Counted from the stretch's first letter, positions 26,811-35,889 are shown. The stretch is 57,845 bases of DNA from an uncultured Sphingomonas sp. (GCA_913776255.1 CAJYLV010000056.1:1-57845); one strand, 5' to 3'. Made by a program: numbers and translations. The notes: a model not told the origin generated them from the letters alone.

Positions 26811-27758
26811 CTACAGCCGCTTCGAGAACCAGTGCGGCGTCACATCCGCCTCGACCAGCGGGTTGTCGGTATCGACATGCCCTTCGGGATCGAGGTGGAT
26901 CAGCGTCTCGACGCGCGGGAAGGTGTCGCGCAGCGCGCGCTCGACCCGCTCGACGATGTCATGTGCGGAGCGGACCGACAGATCGGCGTCGACCTCCATG
27001 TGGAATTGCGCGAAATCGTGGCTGCCTGCGCGCCGGGTGCGGAAATCGTGGATGCCGCGGATGCCGGGCTGGCGCGCGGCGACCTCCATGAAGGCGGCGC
27101 GCTGCGCCTCCGGCCATTCCTTGTCCATCAGCATGTCGATCGCCTGGCTCGACGCCTGGAACGCGCCCCACGCCAGCCACGCGGCGATCGCAATGCCGAA
27201 CACCGGGTCGGCGCCCGAGATGCCGACATATTGATCGAGCACCAGCGCCGCGATCACCGCGACGTTGAGCAGCATGTCCGACTGATAATGGACGTTGTCG
27301 GCCATGATCGCGATCGAGCCGGTCTGGCGGATGATGCTGCGCTGATAGGCGAGCAGCGCGAAGGTCGCGACGATCGCCGCGATCGACACGCCGATCCCCA
27401 GCCCGGCGTCCTCGTTGGCGACCGGATCGGAGAAGCGCCGGATCGCCTGCACCGCGATCCCGATCGCCGAGGCGGTGATGAGCACGACCTGGAACAGCGC
27501 CGCCAGCGCCTCGGCCTTGCCATGGCCGAAGCGGTGATCGTGGTCGGCAGGCTCGGCCGCGAGCTTCACGCCATAGAGCGTAACGAGGCTGGCGAGCAGG
27601 TCGAGTCCGGTGTCCGCAAGGCTGCCCAGCATCGCGACCGATCCGGTATGCCAGGCGGCATAGGCCTTCACGATCAGCAAGGTGCACGCCATCGCCACGC
27701 TCGCTAGCGCGGCGCGCATCGCGAGCGGGACGATCCGTCGGCGTTCGTCGCGCGTCAT
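26811..27758 (-). CDS. Cation diffusion facilitator (FieF/YiiP-type)
   Basis: A 315-residue divalent-metal/proton antiporter of the inner membrane with six predicted helices and a cytoplasmic domain. The transport site is intact: Asp49 and Asp53 in helix 2 (LADTGLD) and His157 and Asp161 in helix 5 (HYQSD), the zinc/cadmium/iron set of YiiP. A short histidine-rich loop HDHRFGHGK lies at 73-81. The ATG at 27758 overlaps the pdxH stop as ATGA, so translation is probably coupled. Confidence 0.92.
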   Translation of the reverse strand: MTRDERRRIVPLAMRAALASVAMACTLLIVKAYAAWHTGSVAMLGSLADTGLDLLASLVTLYGVKLAAEPADHDHRFGHGKAEALAALFQVVLITASAIGIAVQAIRRFSDPVANEDAGLGIGVSIAAIVATFALLAYQRSIIRQTGSIAIMADNVHYQSDMLLNVAVIAALVLDQYVGISGADPVFGIAIAAWLAWGAFQASSQAIDMLMDKEWPEAQRAAFMEVAARQPGIRGIHDFRTRRAGSHDFAQFHMEVDADLSVRSAHDIVERVERALRDTFPRVETLIHLDPEGHVDTDNPLVEADVTPHWFSKRL

Positions 27759-28348
27759 GGGAACAGCAATCCTTCGCGCCATCCGCCCTGCGCATCGGGC
27801 GTGAACACGCGCCGCTCATGCAGACGGTGCGCGCGGTCGTGCCAGAATTCGAACTGGTCGGGCGTGATGCGGTATCCGCCCCAATTGGGGGGGCGCGGCA
27901 CATCCTGTCCGTCGAAGCGCGCCTTCATCTCCTCGAACCGCGCCTCGAAGGTCGCGCGGTCGTCGAGCGGTCGCGATTGCTCCGACGCCCAGGCGCCGAG
28001 CTGCGAGTCGCGGCCGCGGGTCGCGAAATAGGCGTCGCTCTCCGCGTCGGTGGCGTGCGTCACCGCCCCCTCGATCCGGATCTGCCGGCGCAGCGATTTC
28101 CAGTGGAAGAGCAATGCCGCCTGCGCGTTGACGCTGAGATCGCCCGCCTTGCGGCTGCCGCGGTTGGTGTAGAAGACGAAGCCGTCCGGTCCGTGCCCCT
28201 TGAGCAGCACCATCCGCACCGACGGGCGTCCGCGCGCATCCGCGGTCGCCAGCGCCATCGCGTTGGGGTCGTTCGGCTCGCTGTCGCGCGCCTCGGCGAA
28301 CCAGCGGTCGAACAAGGAAAAGGGATCGTCGGCCATGGCGGCGCTCAT
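27755..28348 (-). CDS. pdxH: Pyridoxamine 5'-phosphate oxidase
   Basis: A 197-residue FMN enzyme that makes pyridoxal phosphate from PNP or PMP. The family blocks RMVLLKGHGPDGFVFYTN, SRKAGDL, ALLFHWKSLRRQIRIEG and the C-terminal HDRxHxR-type end (WHDRAHRLHERRVF) are all present. Three start codons are possible (28375, 28348, 28336), and none has a good ribosome binding site; 28348 is a compromise. It is first in the pdxH-CDF-PhzF operon, divergent from parDE, whose AT-rich promoter region it shares. Confidence 0.92.
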   Translation of the reverse strand: MSAAMADDPFSLFDRWFAEARDSEPNDPNAMALATADARGRPSVRMVLLKGHGPDGFVFYTNRGSRKAGDLSVNAQAALLFHWKSLRRQIRIEGAVTHATDAESDAYFATRGRDSQLGAWASEQSRPLDDRATFEARFEEMKARFDGQDVPRPPNWGGYRITPDQFEFWHDRAHRLHERRVFTPDAQGGWREGLLFP

Positions 28349-28374
28349 ACCGCGGCCGGGAGGAAAGGTCATCA

Positions 28375-28407
28375 TTGTCGTTGCGCGCGGTATTAATTAT
28401 TATCACC
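28375..28407 (+). promoter_or_regulatory. parDE promoter and palindromic operator candidate
   Basis: TTGTCG at 28375-28380 and TATTAT at 28398-28403 are 17 bases apart, a fair sigma-70-type pair. An imperfect palindrome, GGTATTAAT-T-ATTATCACC (28389-28407, seven of nine bases paired), overlies the -10. This AT-rich patch stands out in a GC-rich sequence. ParD-type antitoxins commonly bind such operators for autoregulation. Binding is inferred. Confidence 0.55.
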
Positions 28408-28420
28408 GCGGAGGTGACCC

Positions 28421-28669
28421 ATGGCGAGCAGCGTGAAACTCGGCGATCGGCTGGAGAGCTACGTCGACGAACTGGTGGAGAAGGGTCGCTACGGCTCGCG
28501 CAGCGAGGTGCTCCGTGAGGGGGTGCGGCTCGTTCACGAACGTGAGGCGTGGCTGGAGATGGTGCAAGCGCAGGTCGATGAAGCGCGTTCGGACGTCGCC
28601 GCGGGACGTTTCAAAACAGTTGCCGAGGTGCGGGCGGAGATGCGGGGCGTGCTCGGCGACCTGCGTTGA
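28421..28669 (+). CDS. parD: ParD-family antitoxin
   Basis: An 82-residue antitoxin with an N-terminal ribbon-helix-helix DNA-binding part (SSVKLGDRLESYVDELVEKG and GSRSEVLREGVRL) and a C-terminal charged tail that should wrap the toxin. A strong GGAGGTGA ribosome binding site lies just upstream. The stop codon overlaps the toxin start as TTGA, the usual translational coupling that keeps the antitoxin in excess. Confidence 0.9.
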   Translation: MASSVKLGDRLESYVDELVEKGRYGSRSEVLREGVRLVHEREAWLEMVQAQVDEARSDVAAGRFKTVAEVRAEMRGVLGDLR

Positions 28670-28950
28670 TCGTCGTCCTGTCGCCGCGAAGTCGTACAAA
28701 CCTCGGCGAGATCGCTCGCTACATCGCGCGCGACGATCCTGACCGTGCGGCCACGTTCGTGGCCGAACTGCTCGCAGCCTGCGATGCACTTTCGACGTTC
28801 CCGCGCGCCGATCCGGCCGATCCGCGCTTCGGACCGGCAGCACGACGCCGCGCGCTGGGCAATTACCACATTATCTACGATGTGCTTGAGGATCTGGTGG
28901 TCGTGCTGACCATCGTCCATGCCGCTCGGGACCCCGACACGATGCTGTGA
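28666..28950 (+). CDS. parE: ParE-family toxin
   Basis: A 94-residue RelE/ParE-fold toxin. Diagnostic parts are the N-terminal helix pair (SRTNLGEIARYIARDDPDRAATF), the RALGNYHIIYDV strand block and the final VLTIVHAARDPDTML. ParE toxins usually inhibit DNA gyrase, though chromosomal members vary. The start is TTG, weaker than ATG and overlapping the antitoxin stop, which would lower toxin output. No frameshift is seen, so the pair looks intact. Confidence 0.88.
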   Translation: MIVVLSPRSRTNLGEIARYIARDDPDRAATFVAELLAACDALSTFPRADPADPRFGPAARRRALGNYHIIYDVLEDLVVVLTIVHAARDPDTML

Positions 28951-28958
28951 TGTACGGT

Positions 28959-28983
28959 GGAACCCTGCCCTTCCCGAAGGATT
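28959..28983 (+). promoter_or_regulatory. EcfG/RpoE2-like stress promoter candidate before ku
   Basis: GGAAC at 28959-28963 is followed after 18 bases by TT at 28982-28983. The predicted start near 28990 leaves a leader of about 24 bases with GAGAGG at 29000-29005. The geometry copies the site at 240-265. A stress-sigma-controlled ku gene has been described in Sinorhizobium meliloti, which makes this plausible. Motif evidence only. Confidence 0.42.
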
Positions 28984-29013
28984 GAATCGCCCTCGCAACG
29001 AGAGGCTGATCCG

Positions 29014-29907
29014 ATGGCGGCGCGCGCATATTGGCAGGGGCAGATCCGGTTGGCGCTGGTGTCGATCCCGGTCGAGATCTACTCCGCCACCAAGTCCGGC
29101 GCGCAGGTCGCCTTTCACCAGATCCACGAACCGAGCGGGCAGCGGATCAAATACGAGAAGGTCGCCCCCGGCGTCGGCCCGGTCGACACCGACGAGATCA
29201 TGAAGGGTTTCGAGATCGAGAAGGGCGAGTACGTCTTGCTCGAACAGGACGAGATCGATGCGGTGAAGCTCGAGTCGAAGAAGACGCTGGAGCTGACCCA
29301 ATTCGTCGATGCGCACGAGATCGACGTGCTCTATTACGAGAAGCCCTATTTCGTCGTCCCCGCCGACGATCTCGCCGAGGAAGCCTTCATCGTGCTGCGC
29401 GAGGCGCTGCGCCGGACCAAGAAGGTCGGGCTCGGGCAGCTCGCGATGCGCGGGCGCGAGTATGTCGTCAGCCTGAAGCCGTGCGGGCGCGGGATGATCC
29501 TCGAAACCTTGCGCTACGCCGACGAGGTGCACCGCGCGCAGGGCTATTTCCGCGACATCCCCGACGACAAGCCCGACGCCGAGCTGCTCGACCTCGCCGA
29601 GGCGCTGATCGAGAAGAAGGCCGCGGCGTTCGATCCGGCGGAGTTCCACGACCGCTACGTCGACGCGCTGAAGGCGCTGATCGAGCGCAAGCGCAAGGCG
29701 AAGGGCCGCAAGATCATCGAGGACAAGGGTGACGACGGCGCGCGCTCGGGCTCGAACGTCGTCGACCTGATGGCGGCGCTCAAAAAGTCGATGGAGGGAA
29801 AAGGCGGCGCCACGGAAAAGAAGACCGCGACGCGCAAGCCCGCCGCCCGCAAACCGGCAGCGAAGACTTCGGCCACCAAGGCGTCGACGGCGAAAAAGCG
29901 TGCCTGA
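29014..29907 (+). CDS. ku: Non-homologous end-joining protein Ku
   Basis: A 297-residue bacterial Ku homodimer that binds DNA ends and recruits LigD. The core (residues 1-250) begins AYWQGQIRLALVSIPVEIY and contains YYEKPYFVVPADD and the GRGMILETLRYADEV region. The last 40 residues are a lysine/alanine/proline-rich tail (KPAARKPAAKTSATKA) like the extended tails that aid DNA threading. GAGAGG lies eight bases before the ATG. It is 27 bases ahead of ligD in the same direction. Confidence 0.95.
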   Translation: MAARAYWQGQIRLALVSIPVEIYSATKSGAQVAFHQIHEPSGQRIKYEKVAPGVGPVDTDEIMKGFEIEKGEYVLLEQDEIDAVKLESKKTLELTQFVDAHEIDVLYYEKPYFVVPADDLAEEAFIVLREALRRTKKVGLGQLAMRGREYVVSLKPCGRGMILETLRYADEVHRAQGYFRDIPDDKPDAELLDLAEALIEKKAAAFDPAEFHDRYVDALKALIERKRKAKGRKIIEDKGDDGARSGSNVVDLMAALKKSMEGKGGATEKKTATRKPAARKPAAKTSATKASTAKKRA

Positions 29908-29934
29908 GCCGCGCCCCCATAGCGGGAGGGTCGC

Positions 29935-32334
29935 ATGACCGATCCGCTCGCCGCCTACAACGCCAAGCGCGACTTCGCGAAGACCGCCGAGCCGGCCGGA
30001 ACGCTCGCGCCCGGAAAGGGCAACAGCTTCATCGTCCAGAAGCATGATGCGACGCGGCTGCACTGGGATTTCCGCCTGGAAGTCGACGGTGTGCTGAAAA
30101 GCTGGGCAGTGACGCGCGGGCCGAGTCTCGACCCCAACGAGAAACGCCTCGCGGTCCGTACTGAGGATCACCCGCTCTCCTATGCCACGTTCGAGGGGAC
30201 GATCCCGGCGGAGGAGTATGGCGGCGGGACGGTGATGTTGTGGGACCGCGGCACCTGGTCGCCGGTCAAGGGCAAGAGCGCCGCCGACATCGACAAGGGC
30301 CACCTCCACTTCATCCTCGACGGCGAGCGGATGAAGGGCGAGTGGCTGCTGATCCGGCTGCGGCCGCGCGGCAAGGAACGCCGCGAAAACTGGCTGTTAC
30401 GCAAGATCGAAGACGCCGAGGCCGGGGGCACCGACACGCTGGTGGAGACGGCGCTGACCAGCGTCAGCACCGGGCGGACGATGCAGGAGATCGCCGAAGG
30501 CAAGAAGCAGAAGCCCGCCCGCAAGCGCAAGGCGGGCAAGCCGCCCGCCTTTCAGCCGCCGCAGCTCTGTACGCTCGTGGATCACGTTCCGGGCGGCGGG
30601 GAGTGGATCCATGAGGTGAAATACGACGGCTATCGCGCGTTGGTCGCGGTCGGGGGCGGCAAGGCGAAGGTTTTTACGCGCAGCGGGCTCGACTGGAGCG
30701 ACAAATTCCCCGGCATCGCCGAAGCCGCCGCCGCGCTGCCCGTGACGACCGCGCTGATCGATGGCGAGATCGTCGCGTTCAAGGACGGCCGGCCCGATTT
30801 CTCGACGCTCAAGGATGCGATCAGCGCGGGCGGCGCGATGACGCTGTTCGGGTTCGACCTGCTCGAACTGGACGGCGACGACCTGCGCGACCTGCCCAAT
30901 GTCGCGCGCAAGGAACGGCTGCGCGCGCTGGTCGGCGACGGCGAGGAGCGGCTGCGCTTTGCCGAGCATATCGTCGGCTCCGGTGAGCAATTGTTCGAGA
31001 CGATGTGTCGCGAGGGCTATGAGGGCGTCGTCTCCAAGCGCGCCGACGCGCCGTACCGGGGGCGGCGCACCCAGTCGTGGCTCAAGATCAAGTGTATTCG
31101 GCGGCAGGAGTTCGTGATCGTGGGCTGGCTGAAGTCGAGCAAGTCGCGCGGGCTGCGGTCGCTGCTGCTCGGGGTGCATGACGGCGACACGCTGCGCTAT
31201 GTCGGCAAGGTCGGCACCGGGTTCGACGCGGCGACGATCGACGCGCTGCGGACGCGGCTGGACAAGCTCTCGCGCAAGACCGCCACCGTCGACGCGCCGC
31301 GCGCCGCGGTCAAAGGCGCGCAGTGGGTGAAGCCAGAACTGGTCGCCGAGGTCGCCTTCGCCGAGACGACGCCCGATGGCGTTTTGCGCCACTCGAGCTT
31401 CATCGGGCTGCGCGGCGACAAGCCCGCCAAGGAGGTGGTCGCCGAACGCGCCGCCCCAACGCCAAAGGTCGAGTCGCGGATCAAGGTCACCAATCGCGAC
31501 CGCGTGATCTTCCCGGAGAGCGACGTCACCAAGGGTCAGCTCGCCGATTATTATGCCGCGGTCGCCGGGATCATGCTGCCCTGGGCGGGGCATCGGCCGG
31601 TCAGCCTGGTGCGCTGCCCGCAAGGCCGCGCGCGGCAATGCTTCTTCCAGAAGCACGACGCGGGGTCGTTCGGCGACGCCGTGCACCAGGTGCCGATCCG
31701 CGAGAAGGACGGCAGCACCGAAAACTACCTCTATGTCGAGGATGCCGACGGTCTGGTCGCGTGCGTGCAGATGGGAACGATCGAGTTCCACGGCTGGGGT
31801 TCGCGCGTCGATACGCTCGAACGCCCCGACCGGATGGTGTTCGACCTCGACCCCGACGAGGGGCTCGGCTTCGCGGAAACCAAGCGCGCCGCCGCGCACC
31901 TCAAGGAACAGCTCGCCGAACTGGGGCTGGTCAGCTTCCCTTTGCTGTCGGGGGGCAAGGGCGTGCATGTCGTCGTGCCGCTGACCCCCAAGGCCGAATG
32001 GCCGGCGGTGCGCGACTTCGCCGAGCGGTTCGCGCGTGCGCTCGCCCATGCCGACCCCGAGCGGTTCGTGGCGGTGATGAGCAAGGCCAAGCGCAAGGGG
32101 CGGATCTTCATCGACTATCTGCGCAACCAGCGCGGCGCGACCGCGATCATGCCCTATGCCGCGCGGGCGCGCGCCGGTGCCCCGGTCGCGGCCCCGGTGT
32201 CGTGGACCGAGCTGCGCGATCTCGACAGCGCCGCGCACTGGCACGTCGGCGAGGCGGCGGCGCTGATCGCGCGCGCCAACGGGCGGTCGCTGAAGGGCTG
32301 GGGCGTCGCGGATCAGGTGCTGCCGGACCTTTGA
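29935..32334 (+). CDS. ligD: Multifunctional NHEJ ligase LigD
   Basis: A 799-residue three-domain enzyme in the order phosphoesterase, ligase, polymerase. The phosphoesterase (residues 1-190) shows HWDFRLEVDGVLKSWAV. The ATP-dependent ligase has its nucleotidyl lysine Lys229 in KYDGYR, and ends near residue 500 with the oligonucleotide-binding part. The polymerase/primase domain fills about 515-799 (VFDLDPDEGLGF, LSGGKGVHVVVPL). It seals breaks held by Ku, filling gaps and trimming ends. AGGGAGG precedes the ATG. It forms a two-gene NHEJ unit with ku. Confidence 0.95.
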   Translation: MTDPLAAYNAKRDFAKTAEPAGTLAPGKGNSFIVQKHDATRLHWDFRLEVDGVLKSWAVTRGPSLDPNEKRLAVRTEDHPLSYATFEGTIPAEEYGGGTVMLWDRGTWSPVKGKSAADIDKGHLHFILDGERMKGEWLLIRLRPRGKERRENWLLRKIEDAEAGGTDTLVETALTSVSTGRTMQEIAEGKKQKPARKRKAGKPPAFQPPQLCTLVDHVPGGGEWIHEVKYDGYRALVAVGGGKAKVFTRSGLDWSDKFPGIAEAAAALPVTTALIDGEIVAFKDGRPDFSTLKDAISAGGAMTLFGFDLLELDGDDLRDLPNVARKERLRALVGDGEERLRFAEHIVGSGEQLFETMCREGYEGVVSKRADAPYRGRRTQSWLKIKCIRRQEFVIVGWLKSSKSRGLRSLLLGVHDGDTLRYVGKVGTGFDAATIDALRTRLDKLSRKTATVDAPRAAVKGAQWVKPELVAEVAFAETTPDGVLRHSSFIGLRGDKPAKEVVAERAAPTPKVESRIKVTNRDRVIFPESDVTKGQLADYYAAVAGIMLPWAGHRPVSLVRCPQGRARQCFFQKHDAGSFGDAVHQVPIREKDGSTENYLYVEDADGLVACVQMGTIEFHGWGSRVDTLERPDRMVFDLDPDEGLGFAETKRAAAHLKEQLAELGLVSFPLLSGGKGVHVVVPLTPKAEWPAVRDFAERFARALAHADPERFVAVMSKAKRKGRIFIDYLRNQRGATAIMPYAARARAGAPVAAPVSWTELRDLDSAAHWHVGEAAALIARANGRSLKGWGVADQVLPDL

Positions 32335-32407
32335 GCGCGCCGGGTCGATTCCGATTGCTTAACCCGACTGCTTCATTAGGGTCCGCCGCGGTTGGCTGAA
32401 GGAGGAA

Positions 32408-34879
32408 ATGCTGGCCACGCAGCCCCTCTTCGACAACAGCACCCTCGCCCGCCGCCGCTTCGATGAGTATGCCGGCACGCCGTCCGACACGATGCGCAGT
32501 GGTGCCGCAGCGCCGTGGCTGGCGGTGCTGGAGGAATTGTCGGCGGTCGCGGGCGACGATCTCGGCCATGCGCGCGAGCGGGTGCAGCGGCACGCGATCG
32601 ACATCGGCACCGGCTTCCGCATCATCGGCGAGGACAGCGAGCGGCCGTGGCCGGTCAGCCCCGTCCCGCTGCTGATCGAGGCGCAGGAATGGGCGCGGAT
32701 CGAACGCGGGATCGTCCAGCGCGCCGATCTGTTCGAGACGATCCTCGCCGATCTCTATGGTCCGTCGACACTGGCGGAGCGCGGCTATTTTCCCGCGACG
32801 CTGGTCACGGGCAGCCCGTTCTTCCTGCGGCCGCTGGTCGGGCTCGCGCCGCCGGGCGGGCACCATCTGCATTTCGTCGCGATCGACCTGGGGCGCAGTC
32901 CGTCGGGCGAGTGGCGCGTGCTCGCCGATCACCTGCGCGCGCCGACCGGGGCGGGCTATGCGCTGGAGAACCGGCTGGCGGTCAGCCGCACGCTCGGGGG
33001 GTTGCAGGCGCGGCTCAACGTGCGTCGGCACGCGCCGTTCTTCGCGGCGTTCCGCGAGGGACTGGCGGCGGCCTGCCGGCGCAGCGATCCGCGCATCGGG
33101 CTGCTGACGCCGGGGCGCTACAATCCCAGCTACCCCGAGCAGGCGCATCTGGCGCGCTATCTGGGGTTGTTGCTGGTCGAGGGCGACGATCTCGCCGCGC
33201 TGGAGGACCGGCTCTATGTCCGCACGATCGCGGGGCTGAAGCGCGTCGACGCCTTGTGGCGGCGGCTCGACCCGCGGCTGCTCGATCCGCTGGCGTTCGA
33301 CTCGCATTCGCGGATCGGGGTGCCGGGGCTGATCGACGTCTGGGCGCAGGGCAATGTCGTGCTCGCCAATGCGCCGGGCGCGGGCGTGCTGGAAAGCCCT
33401 GCCTTCGGGGCATTTTTGCCGCAGCTCAGCACGCGGCTGACCGGCGCGGACCTGATCCTGCCCAATATCGCGACCTGGTGGTGCGGGCAGCAGCGCGAGG
33501 CGGCGTATGTCGCGGGCGAGTTCGGGTCGATGCTGCTGTCGTCGGCGTTCGGGGCGCGGACGCTGGGGCTGCCGGGCGACGCGCCGGTGGCGGGGGCGGA
33601 CCTGACGGCCGAGCAGCGCGCGGCGTTCCTCGACGACCTCACGCGACGACCGCAGGATTATGTCGGGCAGGAGATCGTGCGGCTGTCGACGATGCCGGTG
33701 ATCATCGAGGACCGGCTGGAGCCGCGTCCGTTCACGCTGCGGGTGTTCGCGGCGCGCGATGCGCACGGCAACTGGCAGGTGCTGCCGGGCGGGTTCGCAC
33801 GGATCGGCGAACATCCCGACCCGCGCGCGGCGGTGCTGGGCGAGGGAACGTGGTCGGCGGACGTCTGCGTGCACGGTGCGGAGCCGGTGTCGCCGGTGTC
33901 GTTGCTGCCCGCGCCCGATTCGCTGCACGTCCGGCGCAATCCGGGGACGCTGCCGAGCCGGGTCGCGGACAATTTCTTCTGGCTCGGGCGCTATCTGGAG
34001 CGCGGCGAGGCGTTGCTGGCGGCGATCCGCGTGATGCTGGGCCATTCGATCGACGCCGATACCGGCGCGGCGCCCGACGACGCGACGATCGCCAAGCTGG
34101 TCGCCGAGATCGTCGACAGCGGCGCGGCCCCGGCCCCGACCGGCTTCCGCCGCGCCGAGCTGATCGCGTTCGCGCGCACCGCGATGGAGGCGCGCGACGG
34201 CGGGTGGCAGTCGGTCGCGGCGATCAATACCCATGCGCAAAGGATCGCGGGCGGGTCGCGCGACCGGCTGTCGGTCGACATGGTTCGGCTGCTCGATGCG
34301 CCCTTCCCGACGCATCGCGGGATGCTCGACCGCGCAGGTTCGCTCCAGCGCCGCTATGCCGCGATCGCCGGGCTGTCGGCCGAGCATATGGGGCGGACCG
34401 CGGCGTGGCGGTTCCACGATCTCGGGCGGCGGATCGAGCGCGCGCGGGCGATCACGCGCGCCGCGCGGATCTTCGGGATGAGCGGCGCGTCGGCGGGCGA
34501 TCTGTCGACGCTGCTCGACCTTGCCGACAGCCAGATCAGCTATCGCCAGCGTTACCTGACCGGGATCGCGCGGGTGCCGGTGGTCGACCTGACCGTGCTC
34601 GATCCGGGCAATCCCCGCGCGCTGGCGTTTCAGGTCGAGCGGATCCGCGAGCATCTCGCCGCGCTGCCGGTGCTCGACGACGACGGCATGGCCGAGCCGC
34701 AGCAGATCGAGGCGACCGAGCTGCACGCGCTGGTCGCCCCGGCGCAGGCGGCGCTGCTCGATCCGGAGACGCTGTCGGAGGTCGAGCACCGGCTGTTCCG
34801 GCTGTCCGAGGCGATCGCGCGGCGGTATTTCCTGCAAGGCGCGGAGCCGTTGCGGGCGAGCGGGTTGACGCTGGCGTGA
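32408..34879 (+). CDS. Circularly permuted ATP-grasp fused to alpha-E domain
   Basis: An 823-residue fusion. The N-terminal 500 residues are a circularly permuted type 2 ATP-grasp (DUF404/DUF407; GRYNPSYPEQAHLARYLG, VEGDDL and the late RPFTLRVFAA strand), and residues about 510-815 are the helical alpha-E domain (SRVADNFFWLGRYLERGEALL). Elsewhere the two are often separate neighbouring genes. Comparative genomics predicts that such enzymes make peptide or amide bonds alongside transglutaminase-like proteins, and one follows here. The product is unknown. GGAGGA precedes the ATG. Confidence 0.88.
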   Translation: MLATQPLFDNSTLARRRFDEYAGTPSDTMRSGAAAPWLAVLEELSAVAGDDLGHARERVQRHAIDIGTGFRIIGEDSERPWPVSPVPLLIEAQEWARIERGIVQRADLFETILADLYGPSTLAERGYFPATLVTGSPFFLRPLVGLAPPGGHHLHFVAIDLGRSPSGEWRVLADHLRAPTGAGYALENRLAVSRTLGGLQARLNVRRHAPFFAAFREGLAAACRRSDPRIGLLTPGRYNPSYPEQAHLARYLGLLLVEGDDLAALEDRLYVRTIAGLKRVDALWRRLDPRLLDPLAFDSHSRIGVPGLIDVWAQGNVVLANAPGAGVLESPAFGAFLPQLSTRLTGADLILPNIATWWCGQQREAAYVAGEFGSMLLSSAFGARTLGLPGDAPVAGADLTAEQRAAFLDDLTRRPQDYVGQEIVRLSTMPVIIEDRLEPRPFTLRVFAARDAHGNWQVLPGGFARIGEHPDPRAAVLGEGTWSADVCVHGAEPVSPVSLLPAPDSLHVRRNPGTLPSRVADNFFWLGRYLERGEALLAAIRVMLGHSIDADTGAAPDDATIAKLVAEIVDSGAAPAPTGFRRAELIAFARTAMEARDGGWQSVAAINTHAQRIAGGSRDRLSVDMVRLLDAPFPTHRGMLDRAGSLQRRYAAIAGLSAEHMGRTAAWRFHDLGRRIERARAITRAARIFGMSGASAGDLSTLLDLADSQISYRQRYLTGIARVPVVDLTVLDPGNPRALAFQVERIREHLAALPVLDDDGMAEPQQIEATELHALVAPAQAALLDPETLSEVEHRLFRLSEAIARRYFLQGAEPLRASGLTLA

Positions 34880-34896
34880 GGGTTGTATCTTCCCAC

Positions 34897-34974
34897 CGTC
34901 ATTGCGAGCGCAGCGAAGCAATCCAGAGCCCAGCGCGTGACGCCCTGGATTGCTTCGCTGCGCTCGCAATGACG
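34897..34974. repeat. Family A palindromic repeat inside the ATP-grasp/transglutaminase unit
   Basis: CGTCATTGCGAGCGCAGCGA and its inverse surround GAGCCCAGCGCGTGACG. It separates the ATP-grasp gene from the transglutaminase gene, which would otherwise look like one operon. Confidence 0.92.
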
Positions 34975-35001
34975 GATGTGGCGAGAGGGACGGCCTGACC
35001 G

Positions 35002-35889
35002 ATGCGCTATGACATCCGCCACATTACCCGCTTCGACTATGGCAATGCGGTCAAATTCGCGCGCTGTAACCTGCGGCTGAAGCCGATCGACTGGCCGGGG
35101 CAGAAGCTGGAGGATTATGCGCTGCACGTCGCGCCGTCCGGGCGGACGACCGCGGCCTATGCCGAGGCCGGGCTGGCGCACGTCACCCGGCTGGTGGTCG
35201 ACGAGCGCGTGCGGCGGCTGACGATCGAGAGCGTCGCGCGGCTGACCGTCGACCGGCTGGTACCGGTGCCCGACGCGAGCGACCTCGCGATCGGCGAGGT
35301 CTGCGCGCTGGCCCGTGCGTCCGGCGACGTTTCGGCGGCCGGGCCGGCGGCGTATCTGTTCCCCTCCCCGCTGATCCCGCTCGATCGCGCGATCGCGGAC
35401 TATTGCGCGCCCGATCTGACGCCCGATCGCAACGTGCTGGAGGCCGGGATCGCGCTCGCGCGGCGCATCCAGCGCGACTTCGCGTTCGATCCCGCCGCGA
35501 CCCTGGTCGATACGCCGCCGCACGAGGCGTTCGCCAAGCGGCGCGGCGTCTGTCAGGATTTCGCGCAGATCATGCTGACGGGGCTGCGCGCGGCCGGGCT
35601 GCCCGCCGCTTATGCCTCGGGCTATATCCGCACCATCCCGCCGCCCGGTCAGGAGCGGCTGGTCGGCGCGGACGCGACGCACGCCTGGGTGCTGATCTGG
35701 TGCGGACCGGCGCGCGGCTGGGTCGGGGTCGATCCCACCAACGGCATCTGGATGGCGGGGGATCATATCGTCGTCGCGATCGGGCGCGACTATGCCGAGA
35801 TCGCGCCCGTCGACGGCGTGGTGCTGGGATCGGGCGCGCAGGCGATGGAGGTCAGCGTCGACGTCGCACCGATCATGGAGCCGGCGTAA
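35002..35889 (+). CDS. Transglutaminase-like cysteine protease
   Basis: A 295-residue cytoplasmic protein. An N-terminal beta-rich bacterial transglutaminase domain (YDIRHITRFDYG) is followed by the papain-like core with the triad Cys184 (RRGVCQDFAQ), His227 (ATHAW) and Asp244 (GVDPTNG). No signal peptide is seen. Proteins of this type are regularly found beside ATP-grasp/alpha-E enzymes and are thought to cut or rearrange the peptide products. It follows the ATP-grasp gene with a family A repeat between. Confidence 0.9.
   Translation: MRYDIRHITRFDYGNAVKFARCNLRLKPIDWPGQKLEDYALHVAPSGRTTAAYAEAGLAHVTRLVVDERVRRLTIESVARLTVDRLVPVPDASDLAIGEVCALARASGDVSAAGPAAYLFPSPLIPLDRAIADYCAPDLTPDRNVLEAGIALARRIQRDFAFDPAATLVDTPPHEAFAKRRGVCQDFAQIMLTGLRAAGLPAAYASGYIRTIPPPGQERLVGADATHAWVLIWCGPARGWVGVDPTNGIWMAGDHIVVAIGRDYAEIAPVDGVVLGSGAQAMEVSVDVAPIMEPA

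Noticed and set aside
32147..34969. Open frame of about 940 codons on the minus strand opposite the ATP-grasp/alpha-E gene
   Set aside because: Composition is dominated by R, Q, D, H and P with no domain pattern, while the plus strand encodes a clear family; it is a GC-driven shadow.
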